From positions 1 to 27,250 of the forward strand of contig JANSLP010000396.1 of the NCBI GenBank assembly GCA_029298735.1: a stretch of DNA of 27,250 nucleotides, in the 5' to 3' direction. The position numbers and the translations under genes are program-made. Shown in pieces: positions 1 through 8,810 of this stretch. Under the pieces are notes generated by a model. That model made no database searches, was not told the origin of the DNA, and was given only the letters and a program-made list of their open reading frames with translations. Each line of letters opens with the position of its first letter. The first letter of the stretch is position 1. Source of the stretch: Ophiostoma sp. CBS 140.51 (Eukaryota > Ascomycota > Sordariomycetes > Ophiostomatales > Ophiostomataceae).

Positions 1-200
1 TATTCGCATCGCCGGTTCCTCGTCCCGTCCAAGAGCAACTGCCCTTTCCCTTTTGGGCCTCTTCTCCTTCCCTTTTTTTTTTTTTTCTTTCTTTTTTTCA
101 TGGTGAAGATAAACTTCTGCAAGATTCCCTCGGACATGGACAAATACAATTACAACACACGAACAAAGCAAAATAGTACATATACAAGGATACTACTCGT

Positions 201-1589
201 TCATTCATGATTCACACTCTTCTCATCACACTGGCCATCCACGCCCTCACAGAAACTGGTGGCACGAGCCCTTAGCGGCCGCCACTTGCCCACGAGCGCC
301 TTCTTGAACAGCTCATCACGGAAGTCAAAGAGCAGCTTCCGGCCGTCGTTGAGTGCGGCCTCGGCGGGCTCTCGTTCTTGCCGAATAGCGTCCGCACGCA
401 TCTGTGCTGCTGCAGCCTCCGGGTCGAGGATGGCCAAGCATTCCTTCACACCGTCCTGCGTGTCCTCGATTTCCATATGGAAGAAGTAGTCTGTAATGGG
501 CGTGTCGATGATCTGGTCAAAGACGTTGGCAAGGGTGTGGTGCTGGCCGGCGACCTCGACCTTGGGCAGTAGCACGAGCTTGGACAAGTGTTCAGGGTCC
601 ATCTCCTTGGCCAAAGCCAGGCTGTGCTCGGCTTCGGCCAGCAGACCGGGCACGCGGGCCAGGTTGGCACGTTCTTTGCGGTCGGCCCTGGCAGAAGAGA
701 AGATAGGCTGGCCCTGTGTCAAGAGGTAGGCGGCCGAAGAGGCGGAGCCGTGGTGGATGCCATTAAAGTTCTTGACGTCCTGGCTGGAGAAGGTGAGGGC
801 GGCACTGATGAAACCCAGGGCGGCCGTAACTTTGCCGCGGGCAGCGTTGAGATGGCCGGCCACCGTCATGGCGTGCGTGAGTCGGGCTTGGATGGCGTCG
901 TAGACACCCTGGGCGTTCTTCACGGCATTCTCGAGCTCGTCTTCTTCGGCCAGACCGGGCGAGGGACCGTCAAAGACAGAGGCGTACAGCTCGTCTAAAG
1001 CAACCAGAGCGGCCGTGTTCTGCTCGTGGAGTGCATTGAGCCTGTCGCGCTCAGCCGTGAGCGCTTTCAGGTCGGCGTCGATACGGTCCATCTTAACTTC
1101 AGCCTTGTCGGCCCAGGCTTTTGCCTTGAAGTAAGCGTCCTCTTCGATCTCAAGGTCTTTCGGGTCAGTGCCCTTGCGATGGAACAGCTTGGACAGTGAG
1201 CTCTCGGCATGCTTTTGGTGCTTGTCAAGGAGGTCACGCCGTTCGCGTAGATTGGCCTTGAGGGTCGAAAACAACTGCGCGGCATCGTAGTCTTTGTTCT
1301 TGAGGTCGGCAATCTGGGGCGCGAGCTGCTGGAGAGTTGGCTTTGCGTGCTGGGTCGCGGTGACTTGCTGGACGAGGCGGTGGCGCTCGTCGGCAGCTTC
1401 CAAGATACGGGCGTTTGTGTCGGCATCGATCTTGTCGTCGTCGGCCTTGGTGCTCTTCTCGTTCTTTTCATTCTTGACGTCTTTTAGGTCTGTCTTTTCG
1501 TCTGACTTGATGTCTGTCTTCTCGTCCGCTGGGGTCATCTTTGCGTCTGTGGGCTCCAGTTTGGAGTCTTTTTCGTCCTTAGTGTCCAT
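201..1589 (-). CDS. Uncharacterised charged coiled-coil protein, 462 aa
   Basis: The frame is open without introns from ATG at 1589 to the stop at 201. Residues 1-55 are almost entirely Lys, Asp, Glu and Thr, with near-repeats of the type DEKTDIK/DEKTDLK, so this part is probably disordered. Residues about 60-135 are helical, and residues about 147-195 have a strong heptad-like coiled-coil pattern. Residues about 225-270 are a further Ala-rich helix, followed by a mixed C-terminal half that includes a DYFFHMEIED stretch. There is no signal peptide, membrane segment or catalytic motif. It resembles conserved fungal coiled-coil proteins without known function; that is an impression, not a domain assignment. 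The gene diverges from the diaminopropionate ammonia-lyase gene across a 2.07-kb spacer. A TATA-like element on the minus strand near 1727-1732 could serve it. The gene is very likely real, but its function is unknown. Confidence 0.8.
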   Translation of the reverse strand: MDTKDEKDSKLEPTDAKMTPADEKTDIKSDEKTDLKDVKNEKNEKSTKADDDKIDADTNARILEAADERHRLVQQVTATQHAKPTLQQLAPQIADLKNKDYDAAQLFSTLKANLRERRDLLDKHQKHAESSLSKLFHRKGTDPKDLEIEEDAYFKAKAWADKAEVKMDRIDADLKALTAERDRLNALHEQNTAALVALDELYASVFDGPSPGLAEEDELENAVKNAQGVYDAIQARLTHAMTVAGHLNAARGKVTAALGFISAALTFSSQDVKNFNGIHHGSASSAAYLLTQGQPIFSSARADRKERANLARVPGLLAEAEHSLALAKEMDPEHLSKLVLLPKVEVAGQHHTLANVFDQIIDTPITDYFFHMEIEDTQDGVKECLAILDPEAAAAQMRADAIRQEREPAEAALNDGRKLLFDFRDELFKKALVGKWRPLRARATSFCEGVDGQCDEKSVNHE

Positions 1590-1906
1590 TTTGACGTCTG
1601 TCTTTCGATGCAGCGCGTAGTTGACTGTTGACTCGAAGACTCCTTCACAAGACGGACTTTACGACAAACTCGGCGATGCGATGCCCATAAAGACCCTCGG
1701 CCCTCAAACCCGTCCCAAGACCCTGGATATAACCTGCCAGCTACGATTTAAGCTTAAGGGGACCCCCGAGAGTCCCCCCCACCAACCGAATCTGCCTAGC
1801 CATGGGTTTGGTTGGTGAGACGGCCTTGACGGCCTCCGAATGCTTGGCAAAGGAAGAGGGCCAGAAGCCAGTTTGAGCAAGGTTTGGCGAGAACTAGGAT
1901 GTTGGA

Positions 1907-1927
1907 GATTGGGGATTGGAGATTGGA
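1907..1927. repeat. Three tandem GATTGGR heptamers
   Basis: GATTGG recurs at 1907, 1914 and 1921 with a strict 7-bp period. Each unit contains ATTGG, the reverse complement of a CCAAT box. It may be a microsatellite or a CCAAT-factor array; the sequence alone does not decide. Confidence 0.7.
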
Positions 1928-2072
1928 CGTTGGGCGGAAGTGAGAACGAGAGGGGAAATCATGTGCAAGAGAAAGAGAAAGAGAATCTAACAATATTTGA
2001 GAAGGAAAAAGATTCGAGAAATGTTGCAGACCTTTCAAGCTTCTGTATTGATTGTCGTTCCATATTCATCGC

Positions 2073-2102
2073 GTACAAGCGTACACTTGTACAAGGTACA
2101 AG
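2073..2102. repeat. GTACAAG repeat cluster with a 10-bp palindrome
   Basis: GTACAAG occurs at 2073-2079, 2089-2095 and 2096-2102. The middle copy is part of the perfect palindrome CTTGTACAAG at 2086-2095. Such packing of direct and inverted copies in about 30 bp suggests a dimeric factor-binding site, but no factor can be named. Confidence 0.6.
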
Positions 2103-3062
2103 GATATCTCTAACCCATCATCCCATCGATCGAACACTCAAGGTTGCAGCGGACATTTTGGGCCGATCCGCTGGCGCTGAGGAGATGGGGACTGGTTTTT
2201 TGTTAGTCGCCGTTTATCCCTTTCTTTTCTTCTCGTTCCTCATCGTTTTCATCGGTAGATGTTTGTTAGTACTCGAGGCACCGAGTCGGTAAAGGATTAG
2301 GCTTTGCACTCAATATACTCAGCAGTCCTGTTGGCTCGTCTTTGTCTGGAGCGTTGAAACGCGGGCATGTGGCGCCTTTCAACACCCCTGTCGGAGCATC
2401 TCATCCTCTTTTGCCCTTTTGCCCTCATACCTTTCCCATTTGCCTTTCATCTTTTATCCTCTTTGCTTCTTTCTTCTTTGCGTCTTTGCCCCTTTCGCGT
2501 CTTTTTTGTCCTTTTTCGACTTTCTGTATTGTCGCGCGTCGATTCGCGTCGATTTAGGACTTCGTGAGTGTATCCGTGTCGTGTATTGCCGTTCCGTTGA
2601 CTCTTGCAAACTCAGGCCGTCATCAATAATTGGAGAATGGTGGGTTGCGCTGAGAACCGCGATGGGCGCCCGTTTGGCGATGGCTGCTGCGGGCGTTTCA
2701 AGCCTGCGTGTCTGCAACTGTTCGAAGAAGCGGCTCGTTGGGTACGTTCCGAGGGGCTGTCTGTTGGTGGCGCTTACCGTTTGGTCTTGTTGCTGTCTCC
2801 TGCCCTGGAGTTGCCTTTTTTGTCTCTATTCTGTGTCTTTGTCCGTCGTACCCTTGTCTTGGTAGGTCAGGTCCAGCCAGCTCTGCCGGGCCATTTCCTC
2901 CCCTGGCGCCTGGCCTGTGACAGCGGACCTTTTGCAGTCTCTTTTAGCGGCTTCGGCGCTGTTTGGCACTGTTTGGCGCCCTTTTGTTCGCCATCGGGAG
3001 GCTAGGCCTTCCCCGAACAGGTCCCACTGTGAGCACCCACTTGAGCCACTCCTTCCCTGCCC

Positions 3063-3070
3063 TGACGTCA
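3063..3070. promoter_or_regulatory. Perfect TGACGTCA palindrome (CRE/ATF-type bZIP site)
   Basis: TGACGTCA is the classical ATF/CREB bZIP site. It lies about 590 bp upstream of the diaminopropionate ammonia-lyase ATG. Its function here is inferred from the motif alone. Confidence 0.4.
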
Positions 3071-3304
3071 CTATCTTTGCAGCCCACTTCCGACCCGAAT
3101 CTCGATGGTCGCTCCTACCGTCGATGGACAAGGCAAGCACCTTGGCTTGCACTTGCCTGCTTTGGCCTGCATTCGGGCCAGACTCCGGCCAGTTCTTTCC
3201 GGCTTTTGCATTTACGAGTAAGGGGATCTGGTATCTGGTATTTTTGCAAATTTAGCATTGCAGCCTGACTCCTGGACCTTTTTCTCCAATCTTAAAACAC
3301 ACCC

Positions 3305-3325
3305 GATACAGAGATAGAGAGATAA
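3305..3325. promoter_or_regulatory. GATA motif cluster upstream of the ammonia-lyase gene
   Basis: GATA cores lie at 3305-3308, 3313-3316 and 3321-3324; the last two fit the HGATAR form bound by AreA/NIT2 GATA factors. A further AGATAA lies at 3575-3580. AreA-type factors activate nitrogen-scavenging genes in fungi, which would fit an enzyme releasing ammonia from an amino acid. The sites are seen; the regulation is inferred. Confidence 0.4.
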
Positions 3326-3520
3326 TACACATAATCAGCAGCCAGCGACGAGCGACAAGCGACCGAGACACGACCTTGACCATTGATGACAGACTACGGT
3401 GCAGACACGATTTTTGCCCAAAAGAGCCACAGTCTCCCTCACAGTCTCGTTTCTCTTTGCTCACAGTGTGCTTTTTTTTCGGCAAAGGACATACCCAAAC
3501 CTGGACTTCGAAGCAGACTC

Positions 3521-3556
3521 AAACTCAGACACAAACTCAGACACAAACTCAGACAC
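3521..3556. repeat. 12-bp tandem repeat, three perfect copies
   Basis: The unit AAACTCAGACAC occurs three times in a row at 3521, 3533 and 3545, with partial copies on both sides. It ends about 100 bp before the ammonia-lyase ATG, so it probably lies in the 5' leader or core promoter. Confidence 0.85.
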
Positions 3557-3658
3557 ACAGACGACCATTTACGCAGATAACAAAATAATCCTTCCTGTCC
3601 GATCGGTCCTTATTGTATCGTTGTGGTTCGACAAACCCCGACACTTCTCGCTCCTCAT

Positions 3659-5305
3659 ATGGCATTCGACGGCCTCGCGGCCAACTCGAAGGGCAGGGAG
3701 CCATTGCCCACATCGACGACACAGAACACGTTTTCAACGTCCATCCCTAACACCGACCCGACAGCTACCATCTACGCTGAGGGCAAAACGCTCTTCTGCC
3801 ACCCACCTTCCGTGCCGGCTCCAGCAACGCCCAGCATGCTGCGGCCGAGATCGCCGGGCACAAAGCCCGGCACATTAGCGACGCCACCACCATTAACAAC
3901 ATCAACACCAACAGGGACATCAACATCAGCGAAAAAGAAGGTTGCTATGCCCGACAGCCCGCTCGTTGACATTGCCGCCGTCACTGCTTTCCACCGCCAG
4001 CTGCCACAATACGCAGCGACTCCACTGCACAACCTGCCTACACTCGCGGCCGACCTGGGCCTTGGACAAGTTCTGCTAAAGGACGAGTCGGACCGCTTTG
4101 GCTTGCCTTCGTTTAAGATCCTGGGTGCCTCGTGGGCCGTCTACAAAGCCTTGGCCCGTGCCGTCGGTCTGCCCCTCAAAGACGCCAACGGCCAGGCACT
4201 GTCGCTCGAGAAACTCGCCGCCACCGTCCGTGCCTACAACGAGCACCATACGCGCGAAGGTGGGCTGAGACCGCTTGGAATCATCTCCACCACCGAGGGA
4301 AACTGGGGCCGCGCCCTGGCCCGCATGGCCCGATATACCGGCGGTGTCTCCTGCCGTCTCCATGTCCCCGCATTCATGCCTCAAGCAACCCAAGACCTGC
4401 TGGCCCGCGAGGGTGCCGACGTCCGTGTCGTGCCAGGTGGCAACTACGATGACTGTGTAGCCGTTGTGCGTGCCGAGGCCGAGCGTGATTCTTCCTTGCT
4501 GCTACTTCTAGACGTCGGCTTTGAGGGCTACGAAGATGTCCCGCAGTGGGTTATTGAGGGCTACAGCACACTGCTGGTCGAGGCAGACGAGCAGGTGCGT
4601 GAAGCGACCGGCGGACGGGCTGCGACACACGTTGTGGTGCCAGTCGGAGCTGGCTCCATTGCCCAGGCTGTCACGGCACACTACAAGTCGCCGCGCGGGC
4701 ATGGAGGGGCAGTGGGCGCTGGCCAGTCCATGACGGAGGGTATGGAGGGCGAGGAAATGGCTGAGGGCGATTTCGGCAAGAATACCGGCGTGGACGGCGT
4801 CTCGACAGTCACTTCGCAAACAACGGCCGTTCTCGCTGTCGAGGCCGACACCGCCGCCTGCCTGCGCGCCTCTCTCGCCGTTGGCCGCCGCGTCACTGTC
4901 GCCACAGCCGATACAATCATGTGCGGCCTCAACTGTGGCACTCTGTCGGAAACGGCCTGGCCCATCCTGCACGCTGGCGTCGACTACAGTGTTGCTGTAA
5001 GCGACCGCCAAGCTCACGTGGCTGTCCAACAGCTGTGGAACGCCGACGGCCGCGACATTGTCGAGGATGGCGATGAGCCCATGACGGGCATGGGCAACCA
5101 TAACAACGGCTACCACCACAAGAAGCGAGTGAGTGAGGCTGCTGGCGCGAGCGGTGTCGCTGCGGGACCATGTGGTGCGGCGACGCTGGCCGGGTTGAGA
5201 AAGATTTGTTCCGAGGCACGGGACATTGTCAAGTTGAATGGAGATTCGGTGGTGGTGTTGTTTTGTACGGAGGGTGCGAGAGAGTACGCCGTTCCATTTG
5301 TGTGA
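3659..5305 (+). CDS. Diaminopropionate ammonia-lyase-like PLP enzyme, 548 aa
   Basis: Fold-type II PLP enzyme. The family converts 2,3-diaminopropionate to pyruvate and ammonia. The core starts near residue 100. The motif KDESDRFGLPSFKILGASWA (141-160) carries the expected Schiff-base lysine K153. VPVGAGSIAQAV fits the cofactor phosphate loop, and TIMCGLNCGTLSE, GPCGAATL and CTEGAREYAVP match family blocks in order. The open frame upstream begins at GTG (3623), so the first ATG, 3659, is taken as the start although position -3 is C; M60 or M97 are weaker alternatives. Residues 55-97 are Pro/Thr-rich low complexity, and a Gly/Glu-rich insertion (about 344-388) interrupts the core after the phosphate loop. 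Both lengthen the protein relative to what I expect for the family. No intron is evident. AATAAA lies 58 nt after the stop. GATA sites upstream fit nitrogen control. Family is secure; substrate is inferred. Confidence 0.88.
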   Translation: MAFDGLAANSKGREPLPTSTTQNTFSTSIPNTDPTATIYAEGKTLFCHPPSVPAPATPSMLRPRSPGTKPGTLATPPPLTTSTPTGTSTSAKKKVAMPDSPLVDIAAVTAFHRQLPQYAATPLHNLPTLAADLGLGQVLLKDESDRFGLPSFKILGASWAVYKALARAVGLPLKDANGQALSLEKLAATVRAYNEHHTREGGLRPLGIISTTEGNWGRALARMARYTGGVSCRLHVPAFMPQATQDLLAREGADVRVVPGGNYDDCVAVVRAEAERDSSLLLLLDVGFEGYEDVPQWVIEGYSTLLVEADEQVREATGGRAATHVVVPVGAGSIAQAVTAHYKSPRGHGGAVGAGQSMTEGMEGEEMAEGDFGKNTGVDGVSTVTSQTTAVLAVEADTAACLRASLAVGRRVTVATADTIMCGLNCGTLSETAWPILHAGVDYSVAVSDRQAHVAVQQLWNADGRDIVEDGDEPMTGMGNHNNGYHHKKRVSEAAGASGVAAGPCGAATLAGLRKICSEARDIVKLNGDSVVVLFCTEGAREYAVPFV

Positions 5306-5362
5306 ACGAACAGCGAGGAAAGAAGAAACAAGAGAAAAAACGAGCGAAGCGAGGACAACAAA

Positions 5363-5368
5363 AATAAA
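5363..5368 (+). terminator. AATAAA polyadenylation signal of the ammonia-lyase gene
   Basis: A perfect AATAAA hexamer lies 58 nt after the TGA stop, a normal distance for a fungal 3' end. Confidence 0.5.
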
Positions 5369-5673
5369 GTCTGAGCGAATGACGAACGTCGAACGAAGAG
5401 AGAACCGTGGATCTAGAACACTGGTGCTTGGATCTGGTACCTGCTGTGCTTGGATCGCTTGTTTCCGTCCCCTGTCATTCTTTTTGTTGTGACGCAGCAA
5501 GAATAGCCGGTTTACCCCAGCAAGTGCGGGCGAGCTTGCTCCAGCCGTGTTTGACCACGACATTACCCTGACGAGACGGAGGGAGGAGGAACAACACCAA
5601 AAGGGGACTAAAAAATTGGAGGATGATTGAAAAGAAGGATAAAAAATAAGGAAAGACGAGACGAGCGGTGATC

Positions 5674-5824
5674 CACGTGATAACTGACCAAGTGTTCAGA
5701 GACAGGGCCGTGGTGATGGGCTTGGTGCGAGGGTGAAGCTTCTTTTTTTTTTTTTGGATGGGATAACAATTAGGTTTGATTTCTGTTTTGCATTCTGCAA
5801 AGGTCTCGGACTTTTTTACACGTG
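5674..5824. promoter_or_regulatory. Two CACGTG E-boxes upstream of the 830-aa gene
   Basis: Perfect CACGTG palindromes occur at 5674-5679 and 5819-5824, about 335 and 190 bp before the ATG at 6014. They are typical bHLH (Cbf1/SREBP-type) sites; their use here is inferred. Confidence 0.3.
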
Positions 5825-6013
5825 CACTGTCTTGGGACCTTTGCTCTCTGTTTTCTGTTTTCTGTTCTTTCACCATATTTTGCATCTTGTCCTTTTTTAT
5901 TTTCGTCCCATTTACTTTTATTTCGTTCTCATGTCTTACTACAATCATCCCTTTTGTTTAGATACCAATTGATTTTATTGACATTTGATCATCAACACAC
6001 TTTCCACCCCAAA

Positions 6014-8506
6014 ATGACAGAACCAAGCGACTTCACCGACGAGGAGCGCGCCCTATTTGACCGGCTCAACATTGGCAAAGCTGGCGGACTGCCATTGCCC
6101 TCGTTTATTCGTCCCAGCGAGGTCGTTGCTCAAGCACGTCCATTGGCAGACGCCATCTTCAACGACTGGACGACCCTCAAAGACCTGGTGACATCCCGCG
6201 AGTCACTCTTGTTTGACCGTTGGAAGGGCCTCAAGAAGCGCAAGCGGCGGGATCTGCTGCAAGAAGCATGGACGGCTACAGCGGCTGCCACCTCGTCGGT
6301 GGACGGTGATGACGCTTCACCTACAAGCCTTCCGCTCCCCCACCGGCCTGACCTCGTTGCCTGGCGACGCCGTGAGCGTGAAAAGGGCCATCAGCTCAAG
6401 GAAGGTGGTGCCAGCTCGTTTGCTGCACCGGAGAACCTCGTTACCCTCCTCGACTGGACAGCTGAAGATCGTGCTGCGTTTCTGTGGCCTCACCTGAGTT
6501 TGGAAGACCTCGCTCTCCGGCCCACCAGCACCCGTGCCCTTTGGCTTCTTGCTACGTCGCGCGCCTCCGCTCCTCCCGAGGCTTTTGCTGCTGCTGATCT
6601 CGAAACCACCCGTCTGGGAAAAGCCTGTCTGGCTCTCCTGCCGCGCTACCTCAACCAATACTCGATGCTGTTCCGCGGGCGGACGACCCCAGAGACATAT
6701 GGCCAGCTGTACACATGGGCCGAGCTGGAAGCGGCTACCAAGGACAAAAAGGACGGGCCCGGCAGCGACTCGTTTGCGACGCGCGGGACGCACCCGGGTG
6801 AGGGACTGTGGATTCTGACGATCCAGGCGCGGCTGTACCGGTTTTTGGTGCTGGCCGTGAAGGCAATCCTGGGCTCTTCTGTCGAAGGCAATGGCGCAGT
6901 GAAGGAGGAGAAGGCCAACGGCAAGAACGGGGAGAAGAATGGCGAGTCTGTCCTCGATCAGACAACTTATACTGATCTACCCCAGCGCTCTCTCGAGACA
7001 CCCTACCGTGTGCCACCGACAAAGCTGGACCTGCAGGCGCTGTTGGACTTGACTAATGCCAAGGTGTACGAGGCCGAGGACCACGTGTGGGCACTGCGTA
7101 CCGATCCGGCCTACCTGAGAGTGACTCTCAAAGACTGGGCGCTGCACCGCAAGGAGCGTCTCACAACGGTCGAGGGTGTTGGTCCCGAGGATCACACTAA
7201 AGTGTCGTCCACTGTCGTCGATGCTTGTCTTCGCCGTGCCCTCGAGCAGGCCGAGACGTGGAACTTGGTGTACAGCAAGGTGCACTTGCTGGCGCAGCAA
7301 ATGGAAAAGCATGCTGCCGAGGTGGCGGAGGCACAAGAAGACAATGGCAATGATGCGGCTAAGCTGCCCCGTGATGTCTTGCTGTCGTTCTATGCTCTGT
7401 ACTACCACATCCGCAGCTTCGAAAACGAGCCGGTCGGTCTATTGCAGACAGGTGCTTTCTCGGCACCCAAAGTGAAGCAACACTACCGGCTGGAGACGGC
7501 CGAGGACGGCAAGACAAGTGTGGTGGCTGCCGAGGGGGATGATGCGCCCCCAGTCGTCGGTGACGAGAGCGAAGGCCATGCCGCCACTTCTGGTAGTGAC
7601 TCTCAGTTTGCCGCTGCCGCTTTATGGGCTCTGACTGGCCTCCAAGACGACGCGACGCGCCAGCTCTTTGGCCGGCAGACGCTGCTGGACGAATTGGAGG
7701 CAACAACAAGGACGTCGACCAGTGTTTTGTCAGCCTGGGCTCTCGACCAAGTCGGAACTTTGGCACTGTATGCCCGCTGCACCTCTTTGCTGGACACGTT
7801 CCAGCCGTGGGCCGCCGCATACGACCAGACCGTGCAGCAGGACACAGAAATGCGCGACATTCTGGTCATGGACTTTCACATGTCCATGGGCCGACTGAGG
7901 GCACTGTTGGAGCACGGACTGGGTGTGAGCGCGCCGTCGTTTGTGGAAAGAAACGAGGTCACAGACAAAGACTTTGGCGAGCTCCGCATCTTTTGGGCCA
8001 CAATCTACCACACGCTCGACAGCAACAAAGCTCTGACGCCACGTCTCAAAGAGATGCTGTCCCGGGAGGATGACAAGCTTTTAGCTGGCGGCGCTGGCGA
8101 CCGCCGTCTTGTCGACCGTCGTGCGGCGCGTGTGTTCCGTGCACTGTTCCACCCCGTCGGCGAAAAGGGCAGTGGAACACCCGCCACACTGACGTGGCCT
8201 GATGTTGTGCACGCTCTCAAGGTAGCCGGGTTTGCGGCAGAGCGTCTGTATGCGTCGACGTGGCTGTTTGTGCCGGGCCCGGTGGCCAAGATGGCGGCGA
8301 TTGTGGCGACGGCCAAGGGTGCGGGGAGAAGGGGACAAGGGTCGAATGGGAACAAGTCGTCGACAACGCCGCGGCCGAGTCTGTTTAGAGAGCCAGTGAG
8401 TGTCGATGGCGAGGTTGCCAAGATGACGCCGGCAGAAGCACGGTGGATTGGCAAGCGGCTGCAGCGGGCGTACGGCTGGGACGCGACGACGTTTGCATCA
8501 GAGTAG
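6014..8506 (+). CDS. Large uncharacterised fungal protein, 830 aa
   Basis: The open frame extends upstream to a GTG at 5822, but the first ATG in a good context (A at -3) is 6014, and the protein then begins MTEPSDFTDEERALFDRLN. I recognise conserved blocks of a fungus-specific family without assigned function: a basic RKRRDLL segment (about 79-85) after an N-terminal helical region, IQARLYRFLVLAVKAIL, and EDHVWALRTDPAYL at 355-368. Most of the protein is predicted helical. A Lys/Gly/Asn/Glu-rich linker (about 292-316) and a basic Gly/Ser-rich tail segment (about 766-790) look like disordered inserts. There is no signal peptide, membrane segment or nuclease/kinase motif. No intron is needed across 2.5 kb. 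The gene is convergent with the ZIP transporter gene. It is secure as a gene; its function is unknown. Confidence 0.85.
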   Translation: MTEPSDFTDEERALFDRLNIGKAGGLPLPSFIRPSEVVAQARPLADAIFNDWTTLKDLVTSRESLLFDRWKGLKKRKRRDLLQEAWTATAAATSSVDGDDASPTSLPLPHRPDLVAWRRREREKGHQLKEGGASSFAAPENLVTLLDWTAEDRAAFLWPHLSLEDLALRPTSTRALWLLATSRASAPPEAFAAADLETTRLGKACLALLPRYLNQYSMLFRGRTTPETYGQLYTWAELEAATKDKKDGPGSDSFATRGTHPGEGLWILTIQARLYRFLVLAVKAILGSSVEGNGAVKEEKANGKNGEKNGESVLDQTTYTDLPQRSLETPYRVPPTKLDLQALLDLTNAKVYEAEDHVWALRTDPAYLRVTLKDWALHRKERLTTVEGVGPEDHTKVSSTVVDACLRRALEQAETWNLVYSKVHLLAQQMEKHAAEVAEAQEDNGNDAAKLPRDVLLSFYALYYHIRSFENEPVGLLQTGAFSAPKVKQHYRLETAEDGKTSVVAAEGDDAPPVVGDESEGHAATSGSDSQFAAAALWALTGLQDDATRQLFGRQTLLDELEATTRTSTSVLSAWALDQVGTLALYARCTSLLDTFQPWAAAYDQTVQQDTEMRDILVMDFHMSMGRLRALLEHGLGVSAPSFVERNEVTDKDFGELRIFWATIYHTLDSNKALTPRLKEMLSREDDKLLAGGAGDRRLVDRRAARVFRALFHPVGEKGSGTPATLTWPDVVHALKVAGFAAERLYASTWLFVPGPVAKMAAIVATAKGAGRRGQGSNGNKSSTTPRPSLFREPVSVDGEVAKMTPAEARWIGKRLQRAYGWDATTFASE

Positions 8507-8810
8507 TTGTGCAAGGGTGCGTGGTCAGAATGAGAGTGGCACAATGTAGGTAGACATGAGGAGAGGGGATGGCAGGTTGACAGAAAACAAAGTCTATTGC
8601 TTTTGAATCAAAATTTTGGAATATAAACACAAGAAAAGAAGAGAAATGAAAAACAACAAAAGATAAAGGTAGCTGCTGTGCCATGAAGACAGTCTTTTTA
8701 CGCCAAAGTAAAAGTAAACCCAAGAAGAAACAAAACCAGACGCCGGTATAATGATGGCCAGAAAGGCAGATGGATAGATACAAAGGAAAGATGAGCGGTA
8801 CAGCTGACGC
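8507..8810. other. Short convergent intergenic region
   Basis: A 304-bp stretch between two convergent genes, A-rich from 8580 to 8760, presumably both 3' untranslated ends. I see no perfect AATAAA and no gene. Confidence 0.6.

Larger units (their letters stand above)
1590..3658. other. 2.07-kb divergent intergenic region, no gene seen
   Basis: This spacer separates two divergent genes. The open frames in it are short, often begin at non-ATG codons and show no domain, so I call no gene. It holds the 10-bp palindrome TTAAGCTTAA at 1749-1758, an 8-bp inverted repeat at 1780-1787/1810-1817 and a GATTGGR tandem at 1907-1927. It also holds a GTACAAG cluster at 2073-2102, a long pyrimidine-rich tract around 2400-2530, TGACGTCA at 3063-3070, GATA motifs near 3305-3325 and a 12-bp tandem repeat at 3521-3556. 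Confidence 0.7.
5306..6013. other. Intergenic region: 3' end of the lyase gene and promoter of the next gene
   Basis: No gene seen. It contains the AATAAA at 5363-5368, two CACGTG boxes (5674-5679 and 5819-5824), a T run near 5742, and a CT-rich stretch with three TCTGTTT-type heptamers at 5847-5867, the last with one mismatch. The stretch up to 6013 is the probable 5' leader of the 830-aa gene. Confidence 0.6.

Noticed and set aside
2277..2290. Fourteen bases GGCACCGAGTCGGT identical to the 3' hairpin of the Streptococcus pyogenes guide-RNA scaffold
   Set aside because: No other part of the scaffold, no U6 or terminator context and no marker nearby; most likely coincidence in a short GC-rich hairpin.
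1840..2865. Several 140-150-codon plus-strand frames in the divergent spacer
   Set aside because: Their composition follows pyrimidine-rich intergenic DNA, and no motif or signal suggests a protein.
3623..3658. GTG-initiated extension of the ammonia-lyase
   Set aside because: Eukaryotic nuclear genes rarely start at GTG; ATG 3659 is the first usable start. The same reasoning removed the extensions at 5822 (GTG), 13651 (TTG) and 22224 (TTG).
4508..5563. 351-codon open frame on the minus strand, antisense to the ammonia-lyase gene
   Set aside because: It mirrors a GC-rich coding region, has no domain, and the plus strand encodes a complete recognised enzyme there.
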